NCBI GenBank assembly: GCA_022592445.1
Contig: JABYQR010000268.1
Location: 1-64,000 of the forward strand
Length of the DNA: 64,000 bases
Reading direction: 5' to 3'
Source: Cytidiella melzeri
Taxonomy: Eukaryota; Basidiomycota; Agaricomycetes; Polyporales; Irpicaceae
Shown here: positions 1 to 9,750 of the stretch, piece by piece
How the letters are laid out: each line of letters begins with the position of its first letter
Position numbering within the stretch: the first letter of the stretch is position 1
Translations under genes and position numbers: made by a program
The notes under the pieces: generated by a model
Seen by the model: only the letters and a program-made list of their open reading frames with translations
What the model was told of the DNA's origin: nothing
Database searches by the model: none

Positions 1-423
1 GCCAACTGAACAGGAAATTGGCGACGTTTCAGCTTGAATGCAAAGTCAATGCTGCTATCGGATGGTGAGAGTGTGATGCGAGGAATGAATGCAATGTCAC
101 CGTCGTGATCTCCGCCCATCAACCGGACTTCAAGTACACGGTTAGACATGCAAAGAACTGTAGCGCGTGAGCCATTACAAAGTCCACTGTCTGATGCTAT
201 GTTCCGCAGGAGAATGAGAGGAGAACCGTGCTTCAGTCGGAGATGTGCAACTGGAAGACCAGATGCGTAAAGCAACTGGAGGTATTCAAGGGGAATATTA
301 AGAGAAGCTGCATCATTGGATTCAGCTTCTTGCACAAAGGAATCGGCGCTGGTATAGATGTGCTCATCTCCAGGGTGGCGGTCAAGAATTTGCGCATTCA
401 GGGCATGTACTTCATCATTCTGG
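1..423 (-). pseudogene. Helitron helicase, C-terminal fragment
   Basis: Conceptual translation of the minus strand reads, without a stop, the C-terminal half of a Pif1-family SF1B helicase as found in Helitron Rep-Hel proteins. Visible motifs are NDEVHALNAQIL, HIYTSADS, SGLPVAHLRLKHGSP, LILLRN, GLCNGSRATV and, near the window edge, the terminal FIPRI and RRQFP motifs. In rolling-circle (Helitron) transposition this helicase unwinds donor DNA. There is no start codon here because this is the downstream part of the gene at 8,901-12,579; the Cop-G copia element (424-8,895) sits between them. The real C-terminus and the Helitron 3' hairpin would lie beyond base 1. The two halves do not join in frame at the copia junction. 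Confidence 0.88.
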
Positions 424-927
424 TAGGGGATGACTAGGAGAGTCAACTAACTCTGGGAGTAAGTGTCTTATTATTTCTCTGCTCTCTAGGAGCGGTATAT
501 ATACATGTCTGTAACTAGATTACTAATGCTACAGTAATGTCATATGAGTAAGGATTGGTAAGGATTGGTAATCCTATGAGTAATGATTGGTAATGCACAG
601 TCCTGCTTGCTAATACTACTGAATAGAGAATGTAAGCGATGACTGAGCATCCTACATAACTGAATGGTGCTGACTGAGCCTTTAGTAAGCTCAATACATT
701 TGGTATATGAAATATGAGTCATGCAGAAGCCTCATGGTACTTCTGCTCTTCAGTCATGGAAACTACTGGAACACGATGCCATATGGTGCAAGTATCACAT
801 CGTGTGTGACCATAAGGATGGTGGAATCACATGCTATGTACTATCTGATCTTATCTATCTACATATCTAATCTACATTGTCCATAGATCTGATGTCCGGT
901 AATCAGCAATACAATCTCGCTTTGACA
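424..927 (-). repeat. Cop-G 3' LTR (left copy, tip missing)
   Basis: Near-identical to 8,392-8,895. On the minus strand it begins TGTCAAAGC and is preceded by a purine tract (AAGTGGGAG, about 928-945), the plus-strand primer of a copia element. The plus-strand left edge starts at GTAGGGGATGAC; the TGTTTGAAAGTTACGAG that begins the other copy is absent. Confidence 0.88.
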
Positions 928-984
928 CTCCCACTTGATGCCAACATCATTTTGCTTTGAGCTACTTTGAATGACAGCATCTCG

Positions 985-2514
985 TTAGGGTGCAGTGAAG
1001 TTCACTAGTCCAAGACTCCCACTGAATTTAGACTGTTTCTGAAATGCCAATGACTTGGTCATAATATCAGCAACTTGGTCTTCAGTTGGGATGGCATAGA
1101 GTTCTGCCTTTCTGTCTTCATTTATGAACTCGCGAACATAGTGGTAACGAATGTCAATGTGCTTTGAACGAGCTTCAATCTTTGGATTCTTTGTGAAGAA
1201 GATGGCACCGTGGTTGTCGCAATAGATTGTAGTGGGACCTCTTGGTGACATATCCAATTCCGTAAGCATAGTACGTATCCAAGCACACTGCCTCGCTGTG
1301 TCGCATAATGCCATGTACTCTGCTTCCATTGAGGAGAGTGCTACGGTCTTCTGTTTCCTCGAGACCCATGACACTGCGCCTTTGGCCAGAAGGAATGCAT
1401 AGCCAGTAGTGGAGTGTCTATCGTCTTTGTTCTCAGCCCAGTCTGCGTCTGAGTACCCAACTAGTCCAGATTGGCTGCGTCCATCATACTTGATAGCATA
1501 TGACTGAGTACCAAGTAGATAACGGAGTATGTACTTCGCAGCATTCATATGGATCTGAGTGGGATTTGACATATACTGAGAAAGACGTATGACAGCATAT
1601 GAAATGTCGGGACGAGTACCAATCATAACATATATGAGTGTACCAATCAAGGCTTGATACGAACTCCTAAGCTCATGTTCCGCTGTATAGTCAGAATCTG
1701 CTTTACGAAGTTCTAGTCCAGATGGTAAAGGTGTACGGGCAGGATTAGCATTGATCATTTGAAAACGTTTAAGAGCATCTTCAATGTACGACCCTTGAAA
1801 AAGGTAAAGTGTACGCTCTTTACGATTTCTATGCACTTGCATGCCTAGGATTAGCTTTGCTTCTCCTAAGTCACGCATCTCATATTGATTCATGAGATTT
1901 GTTTTGAGTGCTTTGATCCCAGCTTTATCGTTGCCAATAGGAAATATATCATCAACATAGAGGATAAGCATCAAAGTCCCCCCTTGTTGGTGATATATGT
2001 ATACACCAGCATCGGACTCAATACGTTCAAAGCCTAAAGCTACAAGCGTATTGTGTATTTTGATATTCCAAGTTCGTGAAGCTTGTTTAAGTCCATAAAT
2101 GGCTTTCTTAAGCAAACAAACATGGTTCTCTTTTCCCTTCTCTACGAAACCTTCTGGTTGTTCCATATAGATTTCCTCATCCAGTTCGCCGTACAGGAAT
2201 GCTGTTTTTACGTCCAGTGCCTCGATTTCCCAATTCTCGAGTGCAGCTATAGCTAGTAGCGTGCGGATGGACTCAAAACGTGCGACTGGTGAGAAGGTTT
2301 CTTGATAATCGATTCCTTCAACTTGCGTGAAGCCTTTTGCTACAAGACGTGCTTTGTAACGACCGTCAGATTTGACTGCAAAGACCCATTTGCATTTGAC
2401 TGTTTTTTGTGAAGGGTCTGGTCGTTTAACAAGCTTCCAAGTGCCATTCTTCATTTGAGAGGCAATTTCGTCTTGTGCAGCAGCATACCATAAATCTCTA
2501 TTGTCACTTTTCAT
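985..2514 (-). pseudogene. Cop-G Pol: reverse transcriptase and RNase H
   Basis: 509 codons of copia-type RT (RVT_2) followed by Ty1/copia RNase H. Visible are the N-terminal WKLVKRP and RLVAKGFTQVEGIDYQETFSPVAR blocks, the first catalytic Asp in EALDVKTAFLYGELDEEIYM, the YVDD box, and RNase H motifs VGYSDADWAENKDDR and LSSMEAEYMAL. These convert the element RNA into cDNA in virus-like particles. The domain itself is open and carries the catalytic residues. It is cut off from integrase by an in-frame TAA at 2,518-2,520 (context TWK-stop-AMKSDN), so the full polyprotein cannot be made conventionally. The first codon listed is only the first Met after that stop. Confidence 0.9.
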
Positions 2515-2520
2515 CGCTTA

Positions 2521-3912
2521 TTTCCAAGTCTGAGGAAATTCGCTCATTGCGAACACCGTGACATATGAAGACAATATATGTTCTAGAGATTCAGATTGAC
2601 CCTCCGATTGACTCGGTAGATCAGATGGGAGATCAATGTTCAATTCCTCCGGTGTCGAAGGTAATCTAGAAGATCCAGGTACTGGATTAGACACTGTACG
2701 TCTTACTGGTCCAGGTACTGCTGGCTTCGTTGATTCTCTCCATTTAGCCGTTTGCTCCTTTTGTTGCTTTTCAACACCCTTATCGCGTGCAACTGCCTGT
2801 TCATTACGCTTCACTTCGTCGACTGGGTTAAAGCCAAGCGAAGGATTCTTTCCAGCAGTTGATCTCTTTGGTCGAGACGGTGGTGGCTGCTGTACTGGTT
2901 GACGTGCGTTTGAACGTGAAGTCTGAGGCAGTGCTTGCTGCGGTCTACTGACTGGTGTGCCGCGGGTATTACGACTGGGTGCTCTCGGCTGAGGTACAGG
3001 CTGCTGAGGAGGATTCTGCGGTTCTTGTTGTCTTGGATGATTATCATCTCTATCATCAAGCTCATTGTGACCAGCATCATCTTCCTCATCAACAAAAGGT
3101 AAATCGATATCATGTAGAGGTTGTGAATTATTGTCGGATTGGGGTTGTTTGGAAAGAGAAGTATCAAGATCGGTACAAAATGGGAAAGTATTCTCATCAA
3201 ACTTTACGTCGGTCGCTAAGACTATCCGTTGTTTATCCCAGAACCGGTAACCCTTAAGACCAGGTTCATATCCAACAAATATCATAGGAGCTGCCTTGGC
3301 AGACAGCTTGTCCTGACGACGTTCCTTGTGTATAAAGACATATGCGCGACATCCAAATACACGAAGGCGAGAAATATCAGGTTTTTCACCCAAAAATTTC
3401 TCAATAGGTGTGTGCCAATTAAGACGCTGACTTGGTAGGCGGTTATAAACGTATACGGCAGCCTTGCATGACAACTTCCAAAAGCCGTTAGAAAGACCAG
3501 TGTGGTGACGCATGGCTTCTGCTTTATAAACAATTGTCTGCTGCCATTGTTCCGCTCTACCATTCTGCTGATGTGAATAAGGCGTGGATGTCTGACGTTC
3601 TATACCATACTGATGTAGGTATTTAGTGAACTCATCATTCAAGAACTCTGTACCCCTATCACTGTGAAACTTCTTCATCTTTCGACCAGTCTGGTTTTCC
3701 GCCCATGTTTTCCATCTCTTAAACTCGGATAATGCTTGGTTTTTATGCTTGAGGTAACATTGTTCCCCCATACCAGTAGCATCGTCTAAGAGAGTCATGG
3801 CGTACTTATAACCATCAATTGAAAGCAAAGGAAATTCAACTAAGTCCGAGTGAACCAGTTCTAGTGGCTCCTTGGCTCGTGATAAAGAGGGTGGTTTTGG
3901 AAGTTGCTTTCC
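2521..3912 (-). pseudogene. Cop-G Pol: integrase
   Basis: Open frame between two stop codons (TGA 3,913-3,915 upstream, TAA 2,518-2,520 downstream), both in frame with the flanking Pol segments. It holds the copia integrase core with its three acidic positions: LVHSDLVEF, FHSDRGTEF and NGRAEQ. These are followed by the usual FGCRAYVFI and FVGYEPGLKGYRFWD region and a proline/glutamine-rich linker to RT. The role is insertion of cDNA into the host genome. The upstream TGA (after CHGCELG) replaces a residue expected to be Arg, consistent with CGA-to-TGA decay. Confidence 0.85.
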
Positions 3913-4734
3913 TCAACCAAGTTCACATCCGTGGCATGGAGCAGTTGAGGACGGAACAGAGATACGCTCAGGTAATCCCTTAGTCCCTTTGTGAAGATTC
4001 TCAACAATGCGCATCCACGGATGTCCTAGCCTATTCTGCCACAACAGATAATTATCAGAGGTCTTTATGGCTGCTACTGTCTCTTGTCGTTTTACTATGC
4101 ACGCATTTATGTGGTACATTCCTGCGTCGTCACAGTTTCCATACAGGAAATCTTTGCCCTTGTGTTGTATAGTCCAGCCTTTCGCTGTGATTTGACTTGT
4201 ATAGCCATTGGCCAAAGCCTTACAAGGTGCAAAGAATCGAGTAACTGCGTCTGGGATATAAAGAAGAACGTTCTGAAGGGTGGCACGGCTTACTACACCA
4301 TTTTTGAGCGTTGAGTCAATAATCACAGTCCCCCTTCCCAATATCTGAAGTGACATTTTCCTTCCTGCAACCGAACAGAATCCGGGTTTTACTGCAGCGG
4401 AATATTGTACAAAGTCAGAATATTGGTTAGTGATATGGCTACTCGCGCCACTGTCAATAAGCCATTGGACAGTATCACGCTCGTGCAAGGAATAGAGTGA
4501 ACCAGTGATCATTTCGAAAGACTCAGTCTTGAATACAGGCATAGTTTCTACGTTAACACTTTGCTTTTCCTTTTCCCTTCTGATCCTTTTTCCCATTCTT
4601 GTTGTCCTGTTTCTTCTTGTTCTGCTGCTGATTGTTCTGCGCTCCAGACGACTTGTTCTTCCGAGTATTGTTATTGGACGGTTTAGTGTCCCAGTGTTCC
4701 TCGGTAGAGTGATTGGTCTTGCCACATCTGTCAC
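3913..4734 (-). pseudogene. Cop-G Pol: aspartic protease and GAG-pre-integrase
   Basis: Contains the retropepsin active site WLIDSGASSHIT followed by the GAG-pre-integrase zinc-binding region (LWQNRLGHPWMRIVENLH ... CHGC). This protease cleaves the element's own polyprotein. Its frame is +1 relative to gag (4,553-5,410), with about 180 nt of overlap, so a ribosomal +1 shift or a fused spliced product would be needed; I see no recognised +1 slippery site. The frame ends at a TGA after ELG. Confidence 0.82.
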
Positions 4735-5410
4735 ACCTCTTTGAACCTTTATTAAATCGCTTGACTTGAGTTATCCTTGAAGCAGAGGTGCCTACTTTGT
4801 TAGAAAGACGCCTAGTTTCCTCGGCTTCAATCTTAGGAATGATGTTACTCAAGGTCAAGTTCTTCAGGTCATCAATAGTGCTGATGTATGCGGATAAAGC
4901 GAGATCATATGAAGGAGGAAGTTTTCCCAGCAACAGAAAAGCCTTCATTTTGTCGTCAAGAGTGAGACCAGCAGTAGCGACATCTTTGATCATGGTCTGG
5001 TACTTTTCGATCTGAGGACGTATTTCTTGATTTTCATCAAAGACCAGGTTGTTCAATTTCTTGAACGCAACCATGCTCTCGAGTACGTTGGACTTTTCGT
5101 ACTCTTTCTTCATGGTGTCCCAGATGTACTTTGCATCAGTGATCTTGTCGTCGTCAAGTTTGGACTTGATAATATCGAAAGAAATCTTTGACAAGAGGTA
5201 TCCAGCCGCTCGTATATTCAACATTTTCCATTTAGCAATTACTGCTGCATCAGCAGGAGAGCGTGTTTCCGTGCTAGCTCCGGTGACAATGTCCCAACCA
5301 TCAATGAACATCAGAGTGGCCTGCATAGCCATCCTCCATTCTTGATAGTTATTGCCTTTAAGAACTGGTTTGTCATCCTTGACTAGCTTCTGGATTTCGT
5401 CGGAACTCAT
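4553..5410 (-). CDS. Cop-G Gag (285 aa)
   Basis: Uninterrupted 285-codon ORF starting at an ATG (MSSDEIQKLV), with the copia gag (UBN2/DUF4219-like) layout. An N-terminal LKGNNYQEWRMAMQATL block is followed by a central helical region and one zinc knuckle CDRCGKTNHSTEEH (CX2CX4HX4H, about residues 226-239). The tail is very basic and rich in Asn/Gln/Lys. It forms the virus-like particle and binds element RNA. The zinc knuckle ends in His rather than the usual Cys. It is the only intact ORF of this element. Confidence 0.88.
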   Translation of the reverse strand: MSSDEIQKLVKDDKPVLKGNNYQEWRMAMQATLMFIDGWDIVTGASTETRSPADAAVIAKWKMLNIRAAGYLLSKISFDIIKSKLDDDKITDAKYIWDTMKKEYEKSNVLESMVAFKKLNNLVFDENQEIRPQIEKYQTMIKDVATAGLTLDDKMKAFLLLGKLPPSYDLALSAYISTIDDLKNLTLSNIIPKIEAEETRRLSNKVGTSASRITQVKRFNKGSKRCDRCGKTNHSTEEHWDTKPSNNNTRKNKSSGAQNNQQQNKKKQDNKNGKKDQKGKGKAKC

Positions 5411-5484
5411 GGTAAGAAGAAGTATACGATATCAAACTCCTCTCCGTGAAATCTACTATAGTATTCGTTGACCAACAGGGGTAT

Positions 5485-5919
5485 TTATGGTAGAAGCGGT
5501 TCAAGAGCGTTGTCCTCGACGTCACTATCTTCGTCTAGAAGATGTTCTACTTCAGAATCAGATTCTGATGCAGATTCGATCGTATCTGGTATGTCTACCT
5601 TTGATCGACGTGGCGGAGATTCGATTAACGTAGACGCTGATGAAACTGCAACTGCTGTGATCGCGGATATAGATTCTTCTTCTCCGGTGTGAGGTTCCGG
5701 AGATGGTGAGGATGGAGTTGAAGTGTTGTCAACAATAAGATCCCAATCAAGATGCGGTTCTTCTCCGATATTCTCTGGATTGATTTCACCGAGCTGTTCG
5801 TCGTTAGGAGCAATGTATCCTCCTTCAGAGCATACAGCAACTAGATCGGTGTCTTCAAAGTAATCAGCTCTGTCTTGTCCAAATAGACGATATGGACAAG
5901 GTTGAGTGACACAAGACAA
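5485..5919 (-). other. Open frame in the Cop-G leader (144 codons)
   Basis: An acidic, Ser/Asp/Glu-rich open frame between the Cop-G primer site and gag; I recognise no domain. It may be part of the same unknown gene as 6,210-7,572 or part of the element leader. Whether it is translated cannot be judged from one copy. Confidence 0.3.
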
Positions 5920-6209
5920 GAGATATCTTTCAGAGAATACAAAGGATATATCGCACTTGTTTATGGTATCAAAGAAGTGATCTCATTGTTTACAACGCGG
6001 TGCCAGATTTTTACAAGTTTATCTACAGAAACATAAGACGCGTTACTAACGATTCGACAAGACGGCAGAGACAAAGGAAAGGTGGTACAAAAGTACTACA
6101 AGTACAACTACAGAAACTTGTTGAAAGTGACCGTGTACAAATGTACAAATACACATCGCGATATTTTATATGTTACATGTGCGGTATTGCTCAAGTTTCA
6201 GTCGCCCAT

Positions 6210-7396
6210 TTACTCGCTATTTCTAGCTACCATCCTGTCCAACATCTGGAGAAGCTCATTCTCCTCAGTCGGCTGCTCGATGATCTGTCCTTCCTCAGCT
6301 GGCTGTGACCAGTCTCGAATTTGGTCCTTGACCTCTTCGGACATTGTGGTCCAGTTGTCGTTCTGCTTGAGGCGCCAGGCGATGATTTGAACGAGCTTTT
6401 GCTCAATGAACTTGTCATTGCCTTGGACGACCTGCATAGCAGTGTGGAAGTCATCGTGTAGGAGCTGGAATGGCTCCCGTTCCCCATCCGTGCGATACCA
6501 GACAAAACCATGTCGCATCATTATTGCAACTCGAGCTGATGCTGCAATAAATTTGTACGACTCAATTTGGTCCTCTTCAAGCGCAAAGAACAGGCGACAG
6601 CCTCCTCCTTCGATGTTCAACTTGAGCACCACACCATTGTCCGTGATGAAAGACATGGCATCCATGATGTGTGGCTCAGCATCGGTGAACTTGCCATCCC
6701 AGATTTGTCGGCGACGTCCTGTGCGTTTTGCAACGCAGTCCCGGTCAATTTGTCCCACTCGAAGCAGTATGAGCTTGCATCATGAAGCTCAGTGGTTGGA
6801 GCGACAGGGCACTCTTCCCCAAAGAACTCCTCAATGGTTTCGACGGGCTCGTTGACGATGGTAGTGCTCGAGGTGACTGGTGACGGCGGAACCATAGGGA
6901 CATCTTGTTCAATGTTAACGGGTACGGCAGGAGTGCGTGGGCAAGGTGGTTGACGAGGAAGTGGAGACTGGCTCCGTTCGCTGCGACGGGCGGCACGGGC
7001 TTGCTCCAGTTCAAATTGAACTCGTCCGCGGTGGTTGGTGCGGAAACCTCGTCCACGAGGTGCAGTCGGCTGTCTTTGGGGCTGAGAGGTGGTGCGGCGG
7101 CGTTGCTGCTCGTCGTAGAGCTCGGCGAGTCGAGGAGTATTGTCCCCCCTTTGACGCATTTCTGCGTGAACGGAGGTGCGGATGTTGTTGATTATACGGT
7201 TCACCGCTTCCTGTGGACGCGGACGTGGGCGAAGGGATTCGCAGTCAAAGGTGGCAGGAGGGGCGCGACGATTGTTAGACCGTGCGCTTTGTGAATTTCC
7301 CCCCTCTCGATCGGTGCGGCGAGCTTCTCTAGCCTCGGTATTCCATTGATGGTTCGGGATAGTACTGAGAAAGAATGTGTGATGGTGATGATCCAT
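6210..7396 (-). other. Uncharacterised cargo-like ORFs in the Cop-G leader
   Basis: Two overlapping minus-strand frames (6,617-7,396 and 6,210-6,758) look like one protein broken by a frame change around 6,700-6,760. The upstream part is Arg/Gln/Pro-rich with an RGRGFRTNHRGRVQFELEQ block and an acidic patch. The downstream part is better structured (HIMDAMSFITDNGVVLKLN, RLFFALEEDQIESYKFI, MRHGFVWYRTDGE) and ends after about 180 codons. I do not recognise the family. Position between primer site and gag is unusual for copia elements, which normally have a short leader. It could be a captured host sequence, an extra retroelement gene, or a nested element whose ends I cannot find. Confidence 0.45.
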
Positions 7397-7425
7397 TGTA
7401 GATTCTACACGATCGTAATCGAACC

Positions 7426-7572
7426 TTAGCTGGTTCGGTTTGATTTGTTGAATTTGCAGAGTGTTCCTCCGGCCAGGCGAACTCGCTCAGTACGTCTTTC
7501 CAAAAACTGTTCCCAGTTCCTGGAACGCTGTTCAGCCCTTTCGAAGATAGCATTGGTACGGCGGGCGGGCAT
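7426..7572 (-). other. Small ORF upstream of the Cop-G leader ORFs (48 aa)
   Basis: An ATG-initiated ORF, basic and helical in character (MPARRTNAIFERAEQ ... LERRTERVRLAGG), lying directly upstream of and on the same strand as the frame at 6,617-7,396. It may be its first exon, with an intron before position 7,396, but I could not fix splice sites. Confidence 0.3.
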
Positions 7573-8359
7573 GTTTAAAATTTGTGGGTGAAACGGAATG
7601 CGGGTCGAAGTGCTCGTCGGTTATTGGTGTCGATCCAGAAAATAATTCTCGGAAGTGTGCGAGGAATTTCTGTGAAAGGAATAAACTGTGAGAAAAACTC
7701 TTGCACAAGAGATTCTTCACAAAAATTATCCCCAAATTCGACTTCAACCAAACGATAAGCAATGGTGAAACAAATAGAGCGCGCGTAACTAATATGCGAA
7801 TGTGCAGGAGACAAAATCTCCGTGAAACCAAAAGTAACAAAGTTCGACATAAGCCTCTACTAAATTCTACAAAAACCGACAATTGGGAATGCCAAGGGTG
7901 TTAACTGTGCGTCGTACACAGCTCCCTTTTAGTCCCCTGAGTCACGAGCTCAAGGTGACGCCTACTTTCCCTCCTTTCACCGCTTTTCACAGCCTCCCAA
8001 TTGTCTAAGACAAAAGACCCTTTCGATCACCTCTGGATGCCACCTTATTGGGCTTTGTCCGAGTAGGTGCGTGATTCTGATAGTGAATCACAAGCCAAGA
8101 ACACTTATGAGGTGTAGGCTACTGATGGATGTGACTGTGCGCGTGTTCCAGGGGTAAGAAAGCAGGGGCAATTCTGTAGAAAATAGTTATGGGAATAATG
8201 GGCGAGGAGAGGCGAGGCTTAGTCTACTACAACTGGGTCTTCTACTACAAAGTGGCCTACAATGTGTAGAAAGAAATGTTACTCACGAAGTAACAGTTGT
8301 GTAGTGTCGAGCTTGAGGATGGTTTCAGAGTAGAGGAGTGGTAAGAAGAGTTAGAAGCC
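7573..8359 (-). other. Cop-G 5' leader, non-coding
   Basis: About 790 bp without a convincing ORF between the PBS and the leader ORFs. Two alternative frames at 7,532-7,882 have no recognisable domain. A donor-like GTGAGTAAC occurs near 8,290 on the minus strand, so a leader intron is possible. Confidence 0.4.
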
Positions 8360-8372
8360 GGGGCTCATAACC
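8360..8372 (-). promoter_or_regulatory. Cop-G primer binding site (initiator tRNA-Met anticodon arm)
   Basis: Minus strand GGTTATGAGCCCC directly follows the 5' LTR. It is complementary to GGGCUCAUAACC, the anticodon stem-loop of eukaryotic initiator tRNA-Met. Use of an internal (half-tRNA) initiator-Met primer is known for Drosophila copia. The same sequence sits at the same place in both Cop-E elements. Confidence 0.8.
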
Positions 8373-8895
8373 TGTTTGAAAGTTACGAGTGTAGGGGATG
8401 ACTAGGAGAGTCAACTAACTCTGGGAGTAAGTGTCTTATTATTTCTCTGCTCTCTAGGAGCGGTATATATACATGTCTGTAACTAGATTACTAATGCTAC
8501 AGTAATGTCATATGAGTAAGGATTGGTAAGGATTGGTAATCCTATGAGTAATGATTGGTAATGCACAGTCCTGCTTGCTAATACTACTGAATAGAGAATG
8601 TAAGCGATGACTGAGCATCCTACATAACTGAATGGTGCTGACTGAGCCTTTAGTAAGCTCAATACATTTGGTATATTAAATATGAGTCATGCAGAAGCCT
8701 CATGGTACTTCTGCTATTCAGTCATGGAAACTACTGGAACACGATGCCATATGGTGCAAGTATCGCATCGTGTGTGACCATAAGGATGGTGGAATCACAT
8801 GCTATGTACTATCTGATCTTATCTATCTACATATCTAATCTACATTGTCCATAGATCTGATGTCCGATAATCAGCGATACAATCTTGCTTTGACA
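8373..8895 (-). repeat. Cop-G 5' LTR (right copy, complete)
   Basis: 523 bp, plus-strand ends TGTTTGAAAG ... GCTTTGACA (canonical TG...CA). It shares about 504 bp with the left LTR with only a few substitutions. It is flanked inside by the PBS and outside by Helitron helicase sequence. Confidence 0.9.
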
Positions 8896-8900
8896 GGGGA

Positions 8901-9747
8901 GACTTGTGAGCATTGGAACTGATGTTGCCATAAATGCTGTTGATGAGCTCTTGCTCTCCAGTGGTCAGCATGTGCTCTGGAAGTAGAACCACATTTAGTA
9001 AGCCATTGGCTGCATCTGGAGGAAGAAAACTGCGGCCATGTCCAACGTCAAGAAGCCATTGAGCAAACTGAGACGCTTCTGCGTCATGATCCAGGTGCAT
9101 GTTCTGCCGCAAATGAAGCACTTTGATATTTGTCCATAGCGCCGATCGCTGAAGAGTGGCAAGAACAATCTATTCGCGTGTACCATGTACAATGATGGGA
9201 AGAGTTTGCTGGTAGTCACCGCCAAAAACTACCATAATGCCACCAAATGGGCTGGTATTCTGAAGTATGTCCTGGAGAGTTCGGTCCACAGCTTCAAGGC
9301 CATACCTATACAAATATCAGATTGTGTTACAAAAGCTTTCCAACAGACTTACTGATGTTCCATGACTGCTTCGTCCCAGATAATGAGCCGAACATGCCAA
9401 AGCATCTCAGCACGAAGTGACCGGACATCTATGTTACACATAGAGTCATGTGAAAGGGGATCAATGGGAATTTGAAAGGTAGAGTGTGAAGTGCGTCCAC
9501 CTGGGAGCAGCAGTGCAGCTATACCGGATGATGCGACACAGAGAGCAATCCAGCCTTTTCTGCATACACGATGACAGAGTGTCTTGTATAGAAATGTTTT
9601 TCCTGTTCCACCGGATCCGTGAACAAAGAACATCTTTCCTGCTTGATCTGATACTGATTGAAATATTTCTTCAAAAGCATGTCGCTGCTCAGCGTTGAGT
9701 TGTGGTATTTGAGTGTCAGCCAATTCGCGCTCGTGCTGCCAAAGATA
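8901..9747 (-). pseudogene. Helitron Rep-Hel: helicase domain, N-terminal part
   Basis: Pif1-like SF1 helicase continuing the Rep part of the same gene. Visible are LNAEQRHAFEEIF, Walker A GSGGTGKTF (about 9,595-9,618), SSGIAALLLPGGRTSHSTFQIP, and Walker B IIWDEA. An intron (9,306-9,352) follows, then [26 protein letters not shown] and VLHLRQNMHL. The gene is broken by a TGA at 9,748-9,750 between Rep and helicase (context EQL-stop-YLWQHE), a TAG after HGTRE, and the Cop-G insertion. Both stops are explained by single C-to-T changes. The protein would continue in the fragment at 1-423. Confidence 0.9.
9306..9352 (-). other. Spliceosomal intron in the Helitron helicase (47 nt)
   Basis: Minus strand GTAAGT ... 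TATAG. Removing it joins DEAVMEHQ to [10 protein letters not shown] in frame, restoring a motif conserved in Helitron helicases (HRYxLEALDRTLRD). The length and boundaries are typical of fungal introns. Confidence 0.85.
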
Positions 9748-9750
9748 TCA

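Larger units (their letters stand above)
424..8895 (-). mobile_element. Cop-G: Ty1/copia retrotransposon inside the Helitron
   Basis: A copia element on the minus strand with LTRs at both ends, gene order gag-PR-IN-RT-RH, and a primer site next to the 5' (right) LTR. The two LTRs are near-identical over ~504 bp, but the left copy lacks the first ~19 bp present in the right copy. It interrupts a Helitron helicase gene: matching helicase parts lie immediately on both sides. No clean target duplication can be assigned, because the missing LTR tip implies a small deletion at the left edge. An extra ~2.9 kb with uncharacterised ORFs lies between the primer site and gag. Two in-frame stops in pol suggest a defective copy. 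Confidence 0.9.

Noticed and set aside
426..430. GGGGA as a target duplication of Cop-G (also at 8,896-8,900)
   Set aside because: GGGGA on the left is internal LTR sequence present in the complete right LTR (8,394-8,398), so the match is probably coincidental.
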